The notes: generated by a model from the letters alone, not told the origin. 64,000 nucleotides of DNA from Salinigranum marinum (GCF_024228675.1 NZ_CP100461.1:2229398-2293397); one strand, 5' to 3'. Numbered from the stretch's first letter, positions 1 through 9,033 are shown. Program-made: numbers and translations.

Positions 1-1
1 C

Positions 2-214
2 AGCGAACGAACACTCGACACCGGTGAGACGCACCGGTGGTCGTTGAGCCTCACTCCGCACCCGACGCCGTACACAGAAGAAACGACGTACGTCGTGGCA
101 GACCTCGAGGAGGGAACCTACGAGTTCGTCGTTACCTGCTCTCTCACGGGGCAGAATCGGGTGACACGGAAGGCCGGTTTCGGGGTCGTGAAACGGACGA
201 GTACTCGACAGTAG
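2..214 (+). CDS. Hypothetical protein, 3' end only
   Basis: An open frame enters from the left edge and stops at TAG after about 70 codons. The protein reads as alternating hydrophobic and polar stretches, with VVADLEEGTYEFVVTC near the end, as in a small beta-sandwich domain; I do not recognise the family. Third codon positions are mostly G or C, which supports coding. The start and most of the gene lie outside the window. Its stop falls where the antisense photolyase-like fragment ends, so the two may have been joined by one deletion. Confidence 0.6.
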   Translation, partial: SERTLDTGETHRWSLSLTPHPTPYTEETTYVVADLEEGTYEFVVTCSLTGQNRVTRKAGFGVVKRTSTRQ

Positions 215-399
215 CGGTCGCTCAGGTCCACCAAGCACTCGTGGGGGAATCGAATTCGGGCGTCACAGGCCAGCCCGTTCTCACCGTAGAAGCCGGGGCC
301 GAACACGAACCGCGGGAGAACGACATCGGCCTCGTCCAGCGCCGCGGTGACAGCCGGGTGGTCACGTATCCGAAGCTCCTCACGGTGCCAGACGACGGC
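211..399 (-). pseudogene. Photolyase/cryptochrome N-terminal fragment
   Basis: About 63 residues on the minus strand match the start of a class I photolyase or cryptochrome. They show VVWHREELRIRDHPAV, then VLPRFVFGPGFYGENGLA, then ARIRFPHECLVDL, as in the N-terminal alpha/beta antenna domain. The similarity stops at Y (base 211) and nothing of the FAD-binding part follows, so this is a remnant. No convincing start codon precedes it. The rest of the stretch up to the ftsZ stop (about 400-760) shows no gene I can support. Confidence 0.6.
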
Positions 400-760
400 T
401 CCCGACACCTCGCCGTCCACGAACCGCTCCGCCGTCTTGCTATCGCCCCCACGCACTCTCGTGGTGAGGGGACTGTCGTCGGAACCGGCGGGTCCGGCTG
501 GCCGTCGGTCACGGAACAGTCTGCCCCGTCGAACAGCAAAAGTCGTCGCATCCGGACAACGCCGTGCGGAGCTTCGAGTGCGGGAGCCGCTCCCTCGGAT
601 CACGGTCGCGGTTGGTCGGGCCGATCGATGGATCGACCCGCTATCCGTACTCCCTGCGGAGACGATGGCTGCGCGTTGAATATGGTCGCGTCCGCAGCAC
701 GCCCGTCGAAACGTCGGAGTGTCGGCCTCGAAGAAACGACGGGATGGATCGAGTGTCGCG

Positions 761-1894
761 CTACTCGACGAAGTCGATGTCGTCCGCGGCGTCGACCTGC
801 GGCTGGACGTCGCTCCGGCCGTAGATCTGCGGCGAGTCCACACCGGTGACGACGATCATCGTCCGCATCGAGCCGTCGAGCTCCTCGTCGATCGAGGTGC
901 CCCAGATGATGCGCGCCTCGGGGTCGATCCGCTCGTAGATCTCCTCGACGACGCCCTCGGCCTCCTCGATGGACATATCGGAGCCGCCGGTGACGTTGAC
1001 CAGGGCGGAGTTCGCTCCGGAGATGTCCACGTCCAAGAGTGGCGAGCGGAGCGCGCTCTTGACCGAGTCCTGGGCCTTCTGTTCCGAGTCGGACTCGCCG
1101 AGGCCGATCATCGCAACGCCCCCGCGCTCCATCACGGTCTTCACGTCGGCGAAGTCGAGGTTGACGAGCCCGGGTTTCGTGATGAGCTCCGTGATGCCCT
1201 TCACCGAGCGCATCAACACCTCGTCGCTGACTTTGAACGCCTGCTTGACGGGGAGCTTCCCGACCGCGTCCAGCAGCCGGTCGTTCGGGACGACGATGAC
1301 GGTGTCGGCCACGTCGCGGAGCCGCTCTAACCCCGCTTCGGCGTTCGTCCGTCGTACTTCGCCTTCGGCGGTGAAGGGCGTGGTAACGATGGCGATGGTG
1401 AGCGCGCCGGCCTCGCGGGCGGCTTTCGCGACGACCGGGGCCGAGCCGGTTCCCGTGCCGCCGCCGAGTCCGGCGGTGACGAACACCATGTCCGACCCCT
1501 GGATCGAGTCGTGGATGTCCTCCTGGGACTCCAGCGCCGCCTCCTCACCCACCTGCGGCAGTGACCCGGCACCGCGCCCCTGGGTCTTCTGCTCGCCGAT
1601 CAGGATCTTGGTGTCGGCCTCGACGTTCACCAGGTGTTGGACGTCCGTGTTGGCGGCGACGAGTTTCGCGCCCTTGATCCCCTCCTCGGCCATCCGGTTG
1701 ACCGTGTTCCCGCCGGCACCGCCGCAGCCGACGACCGTGATGTTCGTCTGCAGGTCCCGGAGAACGTCCTGCAGTTCCTCGTCCGTCATCGTTCCCGTCG
1801 GTCCAGTCGAAGAAGACGGTCCGTCGACGTCGTGTGTCGTCCCATCCTCCATCCCTTCGGCCTCATCGATTGCGTTGTCGACGATGGAGTCCAT
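761..1894 (-). CDS. ftsZ1: Cell division protein FtsZ1
   Basis: Tubulin-family GTPase that polymerises at mid-cell. Of 377 residues, the first ~48 form an acidic tail, followed by the nucleotide-binding start [17 protein letters not shown] (52-68), the tubulin signature GGGTGTG (144-150), the [12 protein letters not shown] segment near 204, and a T7-loop-like NLDFAD (245-250) that completes the GTPase site of the next subunit. The sequence is close to haloarchaeal FtsZ1 rather than FtsZ2. It is transcribed alone; about 90 bases separate it from the dtdA stop upstream and contain an AT-rich TTAAT stretch that may be its promoter. Confidence 0.97.
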   Translation of the reverse strand: MDSIVDNAIDEAEGMEDGTTHDVDGPSSSTGPTGTMTDEELQDVLRDLQTNITVVGCGGAGGNTVNRMAEEGIKGAKLVAANTDVQHLVNVEADTKILIGEQKTQGRGAGSLPQVGEEAALESQEDIHDSIQGSDMVFVTAGLGGGTGTGSAPVVAKAAREAGALTIAIVTTPFTAEGEVRRTNAEAGLERLRDVADTVIVVPNDRLLDAVGKLPVKQAFKVSDEVLMRSVKGITELITKPGLVNLDFADVKTVMERGGVAMIGLGESDSEQKAQDSVKSALRSPLLDVDISGANSALVNVTGGSDMSIEEAEGVVEEIYERIDPEARIIWGTSIDEELDGSMRTMIVVTGVDSPQIYGRSDVQPQVDAADDIDFVE

Positions 1895-1986
1895 ACGTTA
1901 TGCACCCCTGTTCCGGACGGAGCCTCATTACCTTTCCCCTGATGTCATACGCCCGTCTGACGCGCTCTCTGGCGATTAAGCGGAGC

Positions 1987-3420
1987 TTATACCCGGAAGT
2001 TGACAGTCCGCTCGCGGTGGACCGCGTCGGGGTCGATCCGGCGACCACCGACTTCGACGGGGTCGCCCGCGGCCAGTCGACCGAACGCCGGGCCGGCCTC
2101 CACGCCGAGGGTGGCCGCGGCCTCGGGGTCGAACGCCGATTCCCGCGCGACGACGGAATCACCGTCACGGACGACCTCGTCGTACCGCCCGCGAAGGACG
2201 TCACAGAGCGCCTCGACGAGGCGGTCGTACGCGGCCGTCGTTTTGCCCTCCCGCTCCGCACGTTCGGCCCCCCCGTCGGCGGCCCGCGGGAACGCCGCCC
2301 TGCCGGCGGGGCGGCGACCGTTCTCGTCGGTGTGGTAGCCGACCGTGTGGGCGGCGACGGCCGCCCGGGTGGCCGCCTGGTCGATCCCGAGCGCCTCGTC
2401 GAGGAGACCGGCCGGGAGGTCGACGACGGTGAACGCGACACCGCAGGATCCGTCGCCGTCACTGTCGTCTGGCGTGGACCCGTCGTCGACGCCGACCTGC
2501 GCGTGGTCGCCGAACCGAACCCCGTCGTCGACCGAGCCGAGGGCGTCCTCGACGCGCGAGACGAGCGTCCGGGGAACTCCCTCGGTCGCCCGGAGGAACG
2601 TCTCGCTCACGACGCGAAAGCCCTCCTCCCGGACGACGTCGACGAGCGAGGGGCGGTCGCCGTCGACCACCGCGAGGTCGGCGGCGCTCGCCTCGAACGC
2701 CCCCCGGACGACCTCGGGGTGCTCCCGGGGGTGTCCCATCGCGTCCAGTGGCCAGTCGGCACCGACGTGGCCGACGGCCCAGTCGGTCTCGCGGACGATG
2801 CGCTCGAACCGGGGGGCGTAGTGGCCGCCGCCGAAGCCGACGACGTGGCGCGTCCGGTCGCCGTCGGTCCGGTCGGCGGGGACGCCCGACAGATCGAGGA
2901 CCGCCCGGGCGACGGCGCGTGCCCCATTGGGGTCGTCCCACTCCTCGTCGCTCGAACCGAGTTCGACGAACATCGAGGGGACACCGATCCGAGATGGGCC
3001 GTGGTGGGTACACTCGATGCCGACGTCGTAGCCGTCGGGCGCGTGCCGGTCGAGCGCGGCGACGACGGCCTGCTGCGCCCGCGGACAGGCCCGTGCCAAC
3101 TCGCCGTCCGATCCACCGTACTCCGCGGGCCCGAAGTTGCCGGTGAAGTGAGCGGACAGGAGCGGGCCGGTCTCGCCGGAGTGTCGCGAGAGGAAGAGCA
3201 GGAGCGACGGCTCAGTAAAGGCGTCGGCCGCGTCGTCGAGGCGGAGATGCAACTCGTCGAAGGTTCGGAGTTCGAAGCCGGGTCGGCGGTAGTACGTCCC
3301 GCCGCCCGCCTCCGCTGGCCTGTCCTCGTCCACGTGCTCGTCCCACGAGACGAGCTCCAGGGCGTGCTCGCCGATGTGTTCTGAGGCGCGGTCGGCGCGG
3401 CTGACGACGAGAGCGATCAC
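1987..3420 (-). CDS. dtdA: D-aminoacyl-tRNA deacylase DtdA
   Basis: Archaeal/plant-type (GEK1) D-aminoacyl-tRNA deacylase, a zinc enzyme that frees tRNA from D-amino acids in the cytosol. The 477-residue product starts at a GTG giving VIALVVSRADRASEHIGEH, the usual family start, although the frame stays open upstream. Characteristic segments follow: FLSRHSGETGPLLSAHFTGN, IECTHHGPSR, FVELGSSDEEW and HVVGFGGGHYAPRF, whose His residues are the expected metal ligands. The C-terminal ~130 residues are more variable and acidic. The upstream exchanger gene ends 164 bases away, with a strong hairpin between. Confidence 0.93.
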   Translation of the reverse strand: MIALVVSRADRASEHIGEHALELVSWDEHVDEDRPAEAGGGTYYRRPGFELRTFDELHLRLDDAADAFTEPSLLLFLSRHSGETGPLLSAHFTGNFGPAEYGGSDGELARACPRAQQAVVAALDRHAPDGYDVGIECTHHGPSRIGVPSMFVELGSSDEEWDDPNGARAVARAVLDLSGVPADRTDGDRTRHVVGFGGGHYAPRFERIVRETDWAVGHVGADWPLDAMGHPREHPEVVRGAFEASAADLAVVDGDRPSLVDVVREEGFRVVSETFLRATEGVPRTLVSRVEDALGSVDDGVRFGDHAQVGVDDGSTPDDSDGDGSCGVAFTVVDLPAGLLDEALGIDQAATRAAVAAHTVGYHTDENGRRPAGRAAFPRAADGGAERAEREGKTTAAYDRLVEALCDVLRGRYDEVVRDGDSVVARESAFDPEAAATLGVEAGPAFGRLAAGDPVEVGGRRIDPDAVHRERTVNFRV

Positions 3421-3527
3421 GGTTCGGGTGAAGATGGTGGCGGGCAAAAACGCGTCGGCTCGGGCGGGGAGCCACGAGTAGCCGGCCGGTACTTGCTCGG
3501 GAGCGGACGGACTCCTGTCGGTCACGA

Positions 3528-3562
3528 CCGGATCGATCGCGGACGATCCCGCGATCGACCGG
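3528..3562. repeat. Strong intergenic hairpin
   Basis: The left arm CCGGATCGATCGCGG pairs with the right arm CCGCGATCGACCGG over 14 base pairs with one bulged base, around a 6-base loop. It lies just past the stop of the exchanger gene and before the dtdA start, both on the minus strand. It could be a transcript-end or processing structure, or a palindromic repeat; no T-run follows it in the direction of transcription. Confidence 0.55.
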
Positions 3563-3584
3563 CCCCCAGTGACAACAGCCCGTC

Positions 3585-4940
3585 TCAGTCCTCGGATTCG
3601 AGCGTCTCGGGCGCGACGTCGCCGGTCGACTGGAGTTCGACGCGCTGGCGTGCGTTCCGAACCAGCGAGACGACGTCGGACCAGCGGAGCGCGATGAGGA
3701 CGAACGCGAGGACGATGTACAGCACGGTGAACGCGTGGAGCGCGAAGAGGTTGTCGACGACCACCGGCCCCAGGACGGGGAGCGTCACGGTGGGCGCGAC
3801 CCCGAGGACGGAGTAGACCAGCTGGGCGCTGAACAGGCCCAGAAGCGCCAGCGCCTCGCGGACGGAGATGGAGAACGTGACGAGGATCGCGAGCGCGAAG
3901 AACGACTGTGCGGCCGTGAGCCAGATCTCGGCCGACTGGTGGGTGTCGAGCGGGAGCGCGCCGTAGTAGCCGAGCGAGAGGCTGTAGACGAGCACGAGCG
4001 TCCCGATGAGGAGCGTCCACTGGTTGAGCTTCGAGGAGATGAGCGCGTTGAACCCCGCCGTCGACCGGGCCTTGTTCACGAGCACCGCGACGACGATGAG
4101 TTCGGGCGACTCCGAGGCGAGCGGCGCGACCCACTGGATCATCAAGAAGGGCGGGATGCCGACCTGCGTGCCGAGTTCCTCCAAGCCGTGGGCGAACGGT
4201 TCGACCGCGAGCAGAATGACCGCGCCGGAGAACAAGAAGAGACCGACGGCGGTGGCGATCCGTCGGGCTTTTACCTGATTCTGGAGGTACGCCGGCACGC
4301 CGACCTGTTCGGTCTCCTCGTGGGGGGAGTGGAGCGCGACGTAGATGTACACGACGTAGAGCCCCACGAGAACGAGCATGTCGACCGCACCGATCCCACC
4401 GCCGAGCGGGACGAAGAAGGCGAAGACGGTCGCGGCGAGGAGGAAGAAGATCTCGAGGGCGACCGAGCGATCGAGGTTGACGCGGTCCGCGAGGAAGCCC
4501 CCGCGCTTCTCCACCGCCTGGTCGCCGGTCGTGTGGACGCGGGCGATGGTGAACAGCGCGATGGCCGACCAGCCGATGCCGATGAGGATGCGGTTCGCGC
4601 CGGTCATGTTGGCGACGGCGAGGCTGGCGGCCTCCTGCGAGGCGGGCGACCCGGGGTCGATGCCGGCCTCCCAGGCGTACAGCGCGTCGACGGCGTACTC
4701 GGGGGCGACCGCGAGGACGGCGAGGATGGCGAGGGCGAACGCGCGCGGGACGTCCTCCTCGGCGGTTTCGGCCCCCCACGCCAGGAGGAACGACGCCCCG
4801 AGGACGGCGACGCCGCTCAGCCCGACAGTGTGGACGGTCGAGAGGGGAACGCCGAAAAGCGTGTGCAACCCGAGCCAGGGAAACGTGAGCAGGGCGGCGA
4901 GCCCCACGGCCACGAGCGGGTGGCGGAGTCGCGGGTTCAT
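3585..4940 (-). CDS. Sodium/calcium exchanger family membrane protein
   Basis: A 451-residue polytopic membrane protein of the Ca2+:cation antiporter superfamily. About ten or eleven hydrophobic helices are visible. The two alpha-repeat-like motifs are partly recognisable: VLAVAPEYAVDALYAW with NMTGANRILIGIGW in the first half, and PLASESPELIVVAVLVN with SSKLNQWTLLIGTLVL in the second. The acidic residues in PEY and SPEL fit the ion site. The ATG precedes NPRLRHPLVAVG. It lies 56 bases after a second, more canonical exchanger gene on the same strand, so the two may be co-transcribed. Substrate ions are not proven. Confidence 0.82.
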   Translation of the reverse strand: MNPRLRHPLVAVGLAALLTFPWLGLHTLFGVPLSTVHTVGLSGVAVLGASFLLAWGAETAEEDVPRAFALAILAVLAVAPEYAVDALYAWEAGIDPGSPASQEAASLAVANMTGANRILIGIGWSAIALFTIARVHTTGDQAVEKRGGFLADRVNLDRSVALEIFFLLAATVFAFFVPLGGGIGAVDMLVLVGLYVVYIYVALHSPHEETEQVGVPAYLQNQVKARRIATAVGLFLFSGAVILLAVEPFAHGLEELGTQVGIPPFLMIQWVAPLASESPELIVVAVLVNKARSTAGFNALISSKLNQWTLLIGTLVLVYSLSLGYYGALPLDTHQSAEIWLTAAQSFFALAILVTFSISVREALALLGLFSAQLVYSVLGVAPTVTLPVLGPVVVDNLFALHAFTVLYIVLAFVLIALRWSDVVSLVRNARQRVELQSTGDVAPETLESED

Positions 4941-4996
4941 CGTCTCAATGAGGCTCTGGGGGAGAGTTACGCCTTTCGCATCGGACCGCTCGCCGC

Positions 4997-5917
4997 TCAG
5001 ACGAGCAGACCGACGAAGACGACGTACCCCCCGAGAAGCAGCGTGCCGTCGAGGCGGGAGACGTCGCGGCGGTGGAGCATGAGGACGACCCCGGCGAGCG
5101 TGAAGACGACGAGCGCCGGGAGGTCGACGGTCACGACCTCTCGGGGGACGGCGACGGGGACGAACAGGGCCAACACGCCGAGCACCGCGAGGACGTTGTA
5201 GATGTTCGACCCGACGACGTTCGCGACGCTGACGGTCCCCTCGTCGCGGCGGGCGCTCACCACCGAGGTGGCGAGTTCGGGCAGAGAGGTACCGAGCGCG
5301 AGCACCGTGAGGCCGATGACGCGCGACGGGATCCCGAAGCCGGCGAGCAGTCCGGTCCCCCCTTCGATGAGGGCGCGCGCGCCGGCGAGCAGGAAGAGGA
5401 GGCCGCCGCCGACCAAGAGGAGATCCCGAGCGGTCACCTCTCGGGTGGCGTTGCCGCGTCCCGAGGAGCGGAGCAGCAGCGTGCCCGTGAACACGACGAG
5501 CGCCACGAGGAGGACGGCCCCGTCGAACGCCGAGATGCGGCCGTCGATCGCGAGGACGACGAGCAGGCCGGTCGCGCCGAGCATGAACGGGACGTGTCGC
5601 CGGAGCACCTCGCCGTCGACATCGAACGGGCGGACCAGGGCGGCGACACCGAGGACGAGGCCGATGTTGGCGATGTTCGACCCGACGACCGCGCCGAGGC
5701 CGAGGGCGCTGGCGTAGCCCGCCCCGGCGAGGACGGCGACGAACAGTTCGGGCGTGGTCGTGGCGAACGCGACGACGGTGACGCCGACGACCGCCGCCCG
5801 GAGGCCGACACCGAGCGCGAGGCGAGTGGCACCGCGGACGAGCGCCTCGGCACCGAGGTAGAGACACAGGACCCCGACGAGGACGAGTGCGGCGTGCCAC
5901 GCCGTGGAGGGGAGCAT
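4997..5917 (-). CDS. Calcium/sodium antiporter, YrbG-like
   Basis: A 306-residue membrane antiporter with about ten helices and a clear internal duplication. Repeat one has AFATTTPELFVAVLAG and GAVVGSNIANIGLVLG; repeat two has ALGTSLPELATSVVSA and ANVVGSNIYNVLAVLG. The Glu in TPEL/LPEL and the Asn in GSNI form the conserved cation site of the YrbG/CaCA family, which extrudes Ca2+ in exchange for Na+ or H+. It is the first gene of a two-antiporter run. A divergent promoter region shared with aroE lies upstream. Confidence 0.9.
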   Translation of the reverse strand: MLPSTAWHAALVLVGVLCLYLGAEALVRGATRLALGVGLRAAVVGVTVVAFATTTPELFVAVLAGAGYASALGLGAVVGSNIANIGLVLGVAALVRPFDVDGEVLRRHVPFMLGATGLLVVLAIDGRISAFDGAVLLVALVVFTGTLLLRSSGRGNATREVTARDLLLVGGGLLFLLAGARALIEGGTGLLAGFGIPSRVIGLTVLALGTSLPELATSVVSARRDEGTVSVANVVGSNIYNVLAVLGVLALFVPVAVPREVVTVDLPALVVFTLAGVVLMLHRRDVSRLDGTLLLGGYVVFVGLLV

Positions 5918-6016
5918 ACGTCACGTACTCGGGCGGCAAACAAAACCTCCCCGTGAGACGGACCGACACACGCGGGTAACGCACGCTTTTTGTACGCCGC
6001 CCGACACCGCCGACCC

Positions 6017-6820
6017 ATGAGTATGCAGGTGTTCGGGCTCGTCGGCAACCCCGTCGGCCACTCGCTGTCGCCGCCGATGCACGAGGCCGCCTACGAGGCG
6101 CTCGGGATCGACGCGCGCTACGTCACGTTCGAACCCGACGAGGAGGCGATCGAGCGGGCGATCGACGGCGCGGCCGCCCTCGGGGTCAGCGGGCTGAACG
6201 TCACGATCCCGTTCAAGCGACGCGTGTTCGACTGCGTCAACCCGGACCCGCTGGCGGCGCGCATCGGCGCGGTCAACACCGTGGACTTCTCGACGACGCC
6301 CCCGAGCGGGTACAACACGGACGCCGCGGGCGTGACGCGGTCGTTCGCCCACCACGACGTCGCGCTCGGCGGCCGCGACGCCGTCGTGGTCGGCGCGGGC
6401 GGGGCAGGACGGGCGGTCGCGTTCGCCCTCGCGGACGCGGGCTGTGCGGTCCACGTCGCCAACCGGACGGTCGAACGCGCCGAGGAACTCGCCGCGGCAG
6501 TGGGTGGGGCGACCGCGGGCGGCCTCGCCTCGCTCGACCGGGTGGCCGAGGCGGACGTCGTGGTCAACGCGACGAGCGTCGGCATGGACGAGGACGCCTC
6601 GCCGGTTCCCGCCGAACACCTCCACGGCGACCTCGCGGTCCTCGACGCGGTGTACAGCCCGATCGACACCCGCCTCCTACGCGAGGCCCGCGCGGCCGGG
6701 GCGACGACGATCGACGGCGCGTGGATGCTCCTGTTCCAGGGCGTCGAAGCGTTCGAGCGGTGGACCGACCACGACGCGCCGATCGACGAGATGAACGCGG
6801 CGTTGCGGGCACGCCTGTGA
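6017..6820 (+). CDS. aroE: Shikimate dehydrogenase
   Basis: NADP-dependent shikimate dehydrogenase, which reduces 3-dehydroshikimate to shikimate in aromatic amino acid synthesis. The 267-residue protein opens with [20 protein letters not shown], the substrate-binding start with the SLSP motif. [12 protein letters not shown] carries the catalytic Lys, NTDAAG the substrate Asp, and [15 protein letters not shown] the nucleotide-binding Gly loop. The chosen ATG (MSMQVFG) matches the family start; a second in-frame ATG lies two codons later. Confidence 0.95.
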   Translation: MSMQVFGLVGNPVGHSLSPPMHEAAYEALGIDARYVTFEPDEEAIERAIDGAAALGVSGLNVTIPFKRRVFDCVNPDPLAARIGAVNTVDFSTTPPSGYNTDAAGVTRSFAHHDVALGGRDAVVVGAGGAGRAVAFALADAGCAVHVANRTVERAEELAAAVGGATAGGLASLDRVAEADVVVNATSVGMDEDASPVPAEHLHGDLAVLDAVYSPIDTRLLREARAAGATTIDGAWMLLFQGVEAFERWTDHDAPIDEMNAALRARL

Positions 6821-6858
6821 CGAAGACCGAACGACGGAGTCCGACTGCCGACGAAGAG

Positions 6859-6866
6859 TTTTAAAT
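6859..6866 (+). promoter_or_regulatory. TATA box for leader ORF and HHH gene
   Basis: TTTAAATA lies 30 bases before the ATG of an 18-codon ORF. At the usual archaeal distance, transcription would start at or very near that ATG, giving a leaderless transcript whose first ORF is the short leader rather than the large protein. Confidence 0.6.
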
Positions 6867-6888
6867 ACGAGGGGGCGTAGGGCGAAGC

Positions 6889-6945
6889 ATGACACGGACC
6901 TGTGAGGAACGCGCGGTGCTGGACGCCACGGGAGCTGGTGCGTGA
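6889..6945 (+). CDS. 18-residue leader ORF
   Basis: A short ORF encoding MTRTCEERAVLDATGAGA starts about 30 bases after a good TATA box, at the expected 5' end of the transcript. Its TGA shares one base with the ATG of the next gene (TGATG), an arrangement typical of translational coupling. No ORF of similar placement is needed for the other genes here. It may be a regulatory leader peptide or simply a means to start translation of the downstream gene on a leaderless mRNA. No known family applies. Confidence 0.45.
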   Translation: MTRTCEERAVLDATGAGA

Positions 6946-7904
6946 TGGGCCTGCTCGACACGATCAAGTCGCTGCTCGGGTTCGGCGGCGACGACCGTGG
7001 GAGCGGTGACGACGAGGTCGGTGTGACCGTCGAGCGGGACACGCGCGAGGCGCGCACGGAGACCGAGTCGGCGGTGAAGATGCCCGCCGACGAGGCCGAT
7101 GAACCCGACGAAGCCGACGAAGCCGGCGAGGAGGCGGGGGCCGAGAGCGAGCCCGAGCCCGCGGCGTCGGGGACGGACGCGGCCGCCTCCACCGGCTCGA
7201 TGGTCGACGAACCCGACGAGCCCGGCGAGGCCGCGGAGCCCGCCGAGGCTGTCGGGATCGGCGACGAGGGCGAGACGGAGGTCGACACCGAGCCGCCCGA
7301 GACCGACGGGTCGGCCGCTGCCGGGGGGGACGCGGCCGCCTCCACCGGCTCGATGGTCGACGAGAACGTCGCGGACGAGGCCGCAGAGCCCGCCGAAGCC
7401 GTCGACGTGGGTGCGGGTGACGAACCGGAAGGGGATGCGGACGACGAACCGGAGGCGGACGAGGCCGGGGAACCGGACGACGCGGCCGTGGACGAGCCGC
7501 ACGACGACGAGCCGGCAGGCGACGACGCGGAGGACGCGGTCGAAGTCGAGCCCGAGGACGAGGACGCCGAATCCGAATCCGAATCCGCGTCCGAGGCCGA
7601 CGCCGACGAGTCCGAGGCCGACGCCGACGGGTCCGAGGCCGACGGGTCCGAAAGCGAGACAGACGAGCCCGGTCCTGAGGCCGCCGAGGAGGCAGAGACA
7701 GCGACCGAGGCCGAAGGCGAAGGCGAAGGGGACTCGCCCGAAGTGCTGAAAGGGATCGGCCCGGCGTACGCGAGCCGGCTCGCCGACACCGGGATCGAGA
7801 CGGTCGCGGAGTTGGCGGCCGCCGACGTCGACGAAGTGGCCGACGCCATCGACGTCTCGGCGAAGCGGGTCTCACGCTGGGTCGACCGCGCCAAGGAGCA
7901 CTGA
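6945..7904 (+). CDS. Acidic protein with C-terminal helix-hairpin-helix
   Basis: A 319-residue protein with three parts. A short helix, MGLLDTIKSLLGF, could be an amphipathic or membrane-contact segment. Residues ~20-260 are very rich in Asp, Glu, Ala, Ser and Pro, and are almost certainly disordered. The last ~55 residues are a helix-hairpin-helix domain: VLKGIGPAYASRLADTGIET, then VAELAAADVDEVADAIDVSA. Such HHH domains bind DNA backbone or mediate protein contacts. An in-frame GTG precedes the chosen ATG, but the ATG overlaps the leader ORF stop. The disordered part contains an exact 35-base direct repeat. Confidence 0.75.
   Translation: MGLLDTIKSLLGFGGDDRGSGDDEVGVTVERDTREARTETESAVKMPADEADEPDEADEAGEEAGAESEPEPAASGTDAAASTGSMVDEPDEPGEAAEPAEAVGIGDEGETEVDTEPPETDGSAAAGGDAAASTGSMVDENVADEAAEPAEAVDVGAGDEPEGDADDEPEADEAGEPDDAAVDEPHDDEPAGDDAEDAVEVEPEDEDAESESESASEADADESEADADGSEADGSESETDEPGPEAAEEAETATEAEGEGEGDSPEVLKGIGPAYASRLADTGIETVAELAAADVDEVADAIDVSAKRVSRWVDRAKEH
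7176..7363 (+). repeat. Exact 35-bp direct repeat inside acidic gene
   Basis: Bases 7176-7210 and 7329-7363 are identical and sit 153 bp (51 codons) apart, in frame. Both encode DAAASTGSMVDE. In each copy a run ending AAEPAEAV follows, so the duplicated protein unit is longer than the identical DNA. It is a within-gene duplication in a disordered region. Confidence 0.85.
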
Positions 7905-8025
7905 CCGGTCCCCACACGTTCGTCGCCCGAGCGTCGACCCCCGAAGCCTCCCGCAACCGACGCGCTGCTCTGTAACTCGCGAGAGTCGGAAGGTCGATAC
8001 GGCCGGCGTGCATTCCTCTCGATCG

Positions 8026-9033
8026 ATGACAGGCGACGACGCGACGAGCGCGGCGGAGCCCGGCGGAGAGACGCCGACGGACGAGTGCGTCTACCACGTC
8101 GACGGCGCGCTCGTCCCCGCCAGCGAGGCGACAGTCTCGGTCCGTGATCGGGGCTTTATGTACGGCGACGCGGCGTTCGAGACGCTCCGGGCGTACGGCG
8201 GGCGCGTGTTCGAGTGGGAGGCCCACGCCCGCCGGCTCGCCGGAACCTGCGAGCTCCTCCAGCTCGACCACGGACTGACCGACGCGGACCTTCGTGGGCG
8301 CGTCGAGGAGACACTCGGGGCCAACGACCTCTCGGAGGCGTACGTCCGCCTGTCGGTGACGCGGGGCGTCCAGCCCGGGAAACTCACCCCCTCACCCGAC
8401 GTCGACCCGACCGTCGTCGTCGTCGTGAAGCAACTCCCGCGCGGGGGCCGCGAGAGCGACCCGGTGTGGGACGGGCCGGCGACGGTCCAAACAGTAAAAA
8501 CGCGCCGCGTCCCGGACCGCGCGATCCCGGCACGGGCGAAGACGCACAACTACCTCAACGGCATCCTCGCTCGGCTCGAACTCCGCGTCACGGGCGCGGA
8601 CGAGGCGCTCGTGCTCGATTCGGAAGGGATGGTCGCCGAGGGGGCGACGAGCAACGTCTTCTTCGTCTCCGACGAGGCGCTCTGTACGCCGTCGCTCGAC
8701 GGTCCCGTGCTCCCCGGCGTCACCCGAGATGTCGTCATCGAACTCGCCCGCGAGGAGGGGATTCCGGTGCGTGAGGATCGGTTTACCCCCGACGACGTCC
8801 GCAACGCCGCCGAGGTGTTCGTGACGAACACGACGTGGGAACTCCGCCCGGTCGCGACCGTCGACGGCATCGACTGCGGTGGCGGGCCGGTCACGGCGCT
8901 CCTGTCGCGGCTGTTCGACGAGCGGGTCGAACGAGCGCACTACAACGGCGCAGAGACGACCGACGCGACTACCGACGCCGGCGAGGACACCGGAGCCGTC
9001 GATAGCCGGTGGGACGTCGGCGACGGCTCGTAA
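8026..9033 (+). CDS. Class IV aminotransferase / aminodeoxychorismate lyase
   Basis: PLP-dependent fold-type IV enzyme of 335 residues. RDRGFMYGDAAFETLRAYGG is the family N-terminal motif, AKTHNYLNGILA carries the Schiff-base Lys, and EGATSNVFFV with TNTTWELRPVA complete the cofactor and substrate region. It may be PabC (4-amino-4-deoxychorismate to p-aminobenzoate) or a branched-chain aminotransferase; motifs do not decide. The aroE neighbourhood favours the chorismate branch, but pabA and pabB are not adjacent. ATG was preferred over an in-frame GTG six codons upstream. The last ~40 residues are an acidic tail. Confidence 0.85.
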   Translation: MTGDDATSAAEPGGETPTDECVYHVDGALVPASEATVSVRDRGFMYGDAAFETLRAYGGRVFEWEAHARRLAGTCELLQLDHGLTDADLRGRVEETLGANDLSEAYVRLSVTRGVQPGKLTPSPDVDPTVVVVVKQLPRGGRESDPVWDGPATVQTVKTRRVPDRAIPARAKTHNYLNGILARLELRVTGADEALVLDSEGMVAEGATSNVFFVSDEALCTPSLDGPVLPGVTRDVVIELAREEGIPVREDRFTPDDVRNAAEVFVTNTTWELRPVATVDGIDCGGGPVTALLSRLFDERVERAHYNGAETTDATTDAGEDTGAVDSRWDVGDGS

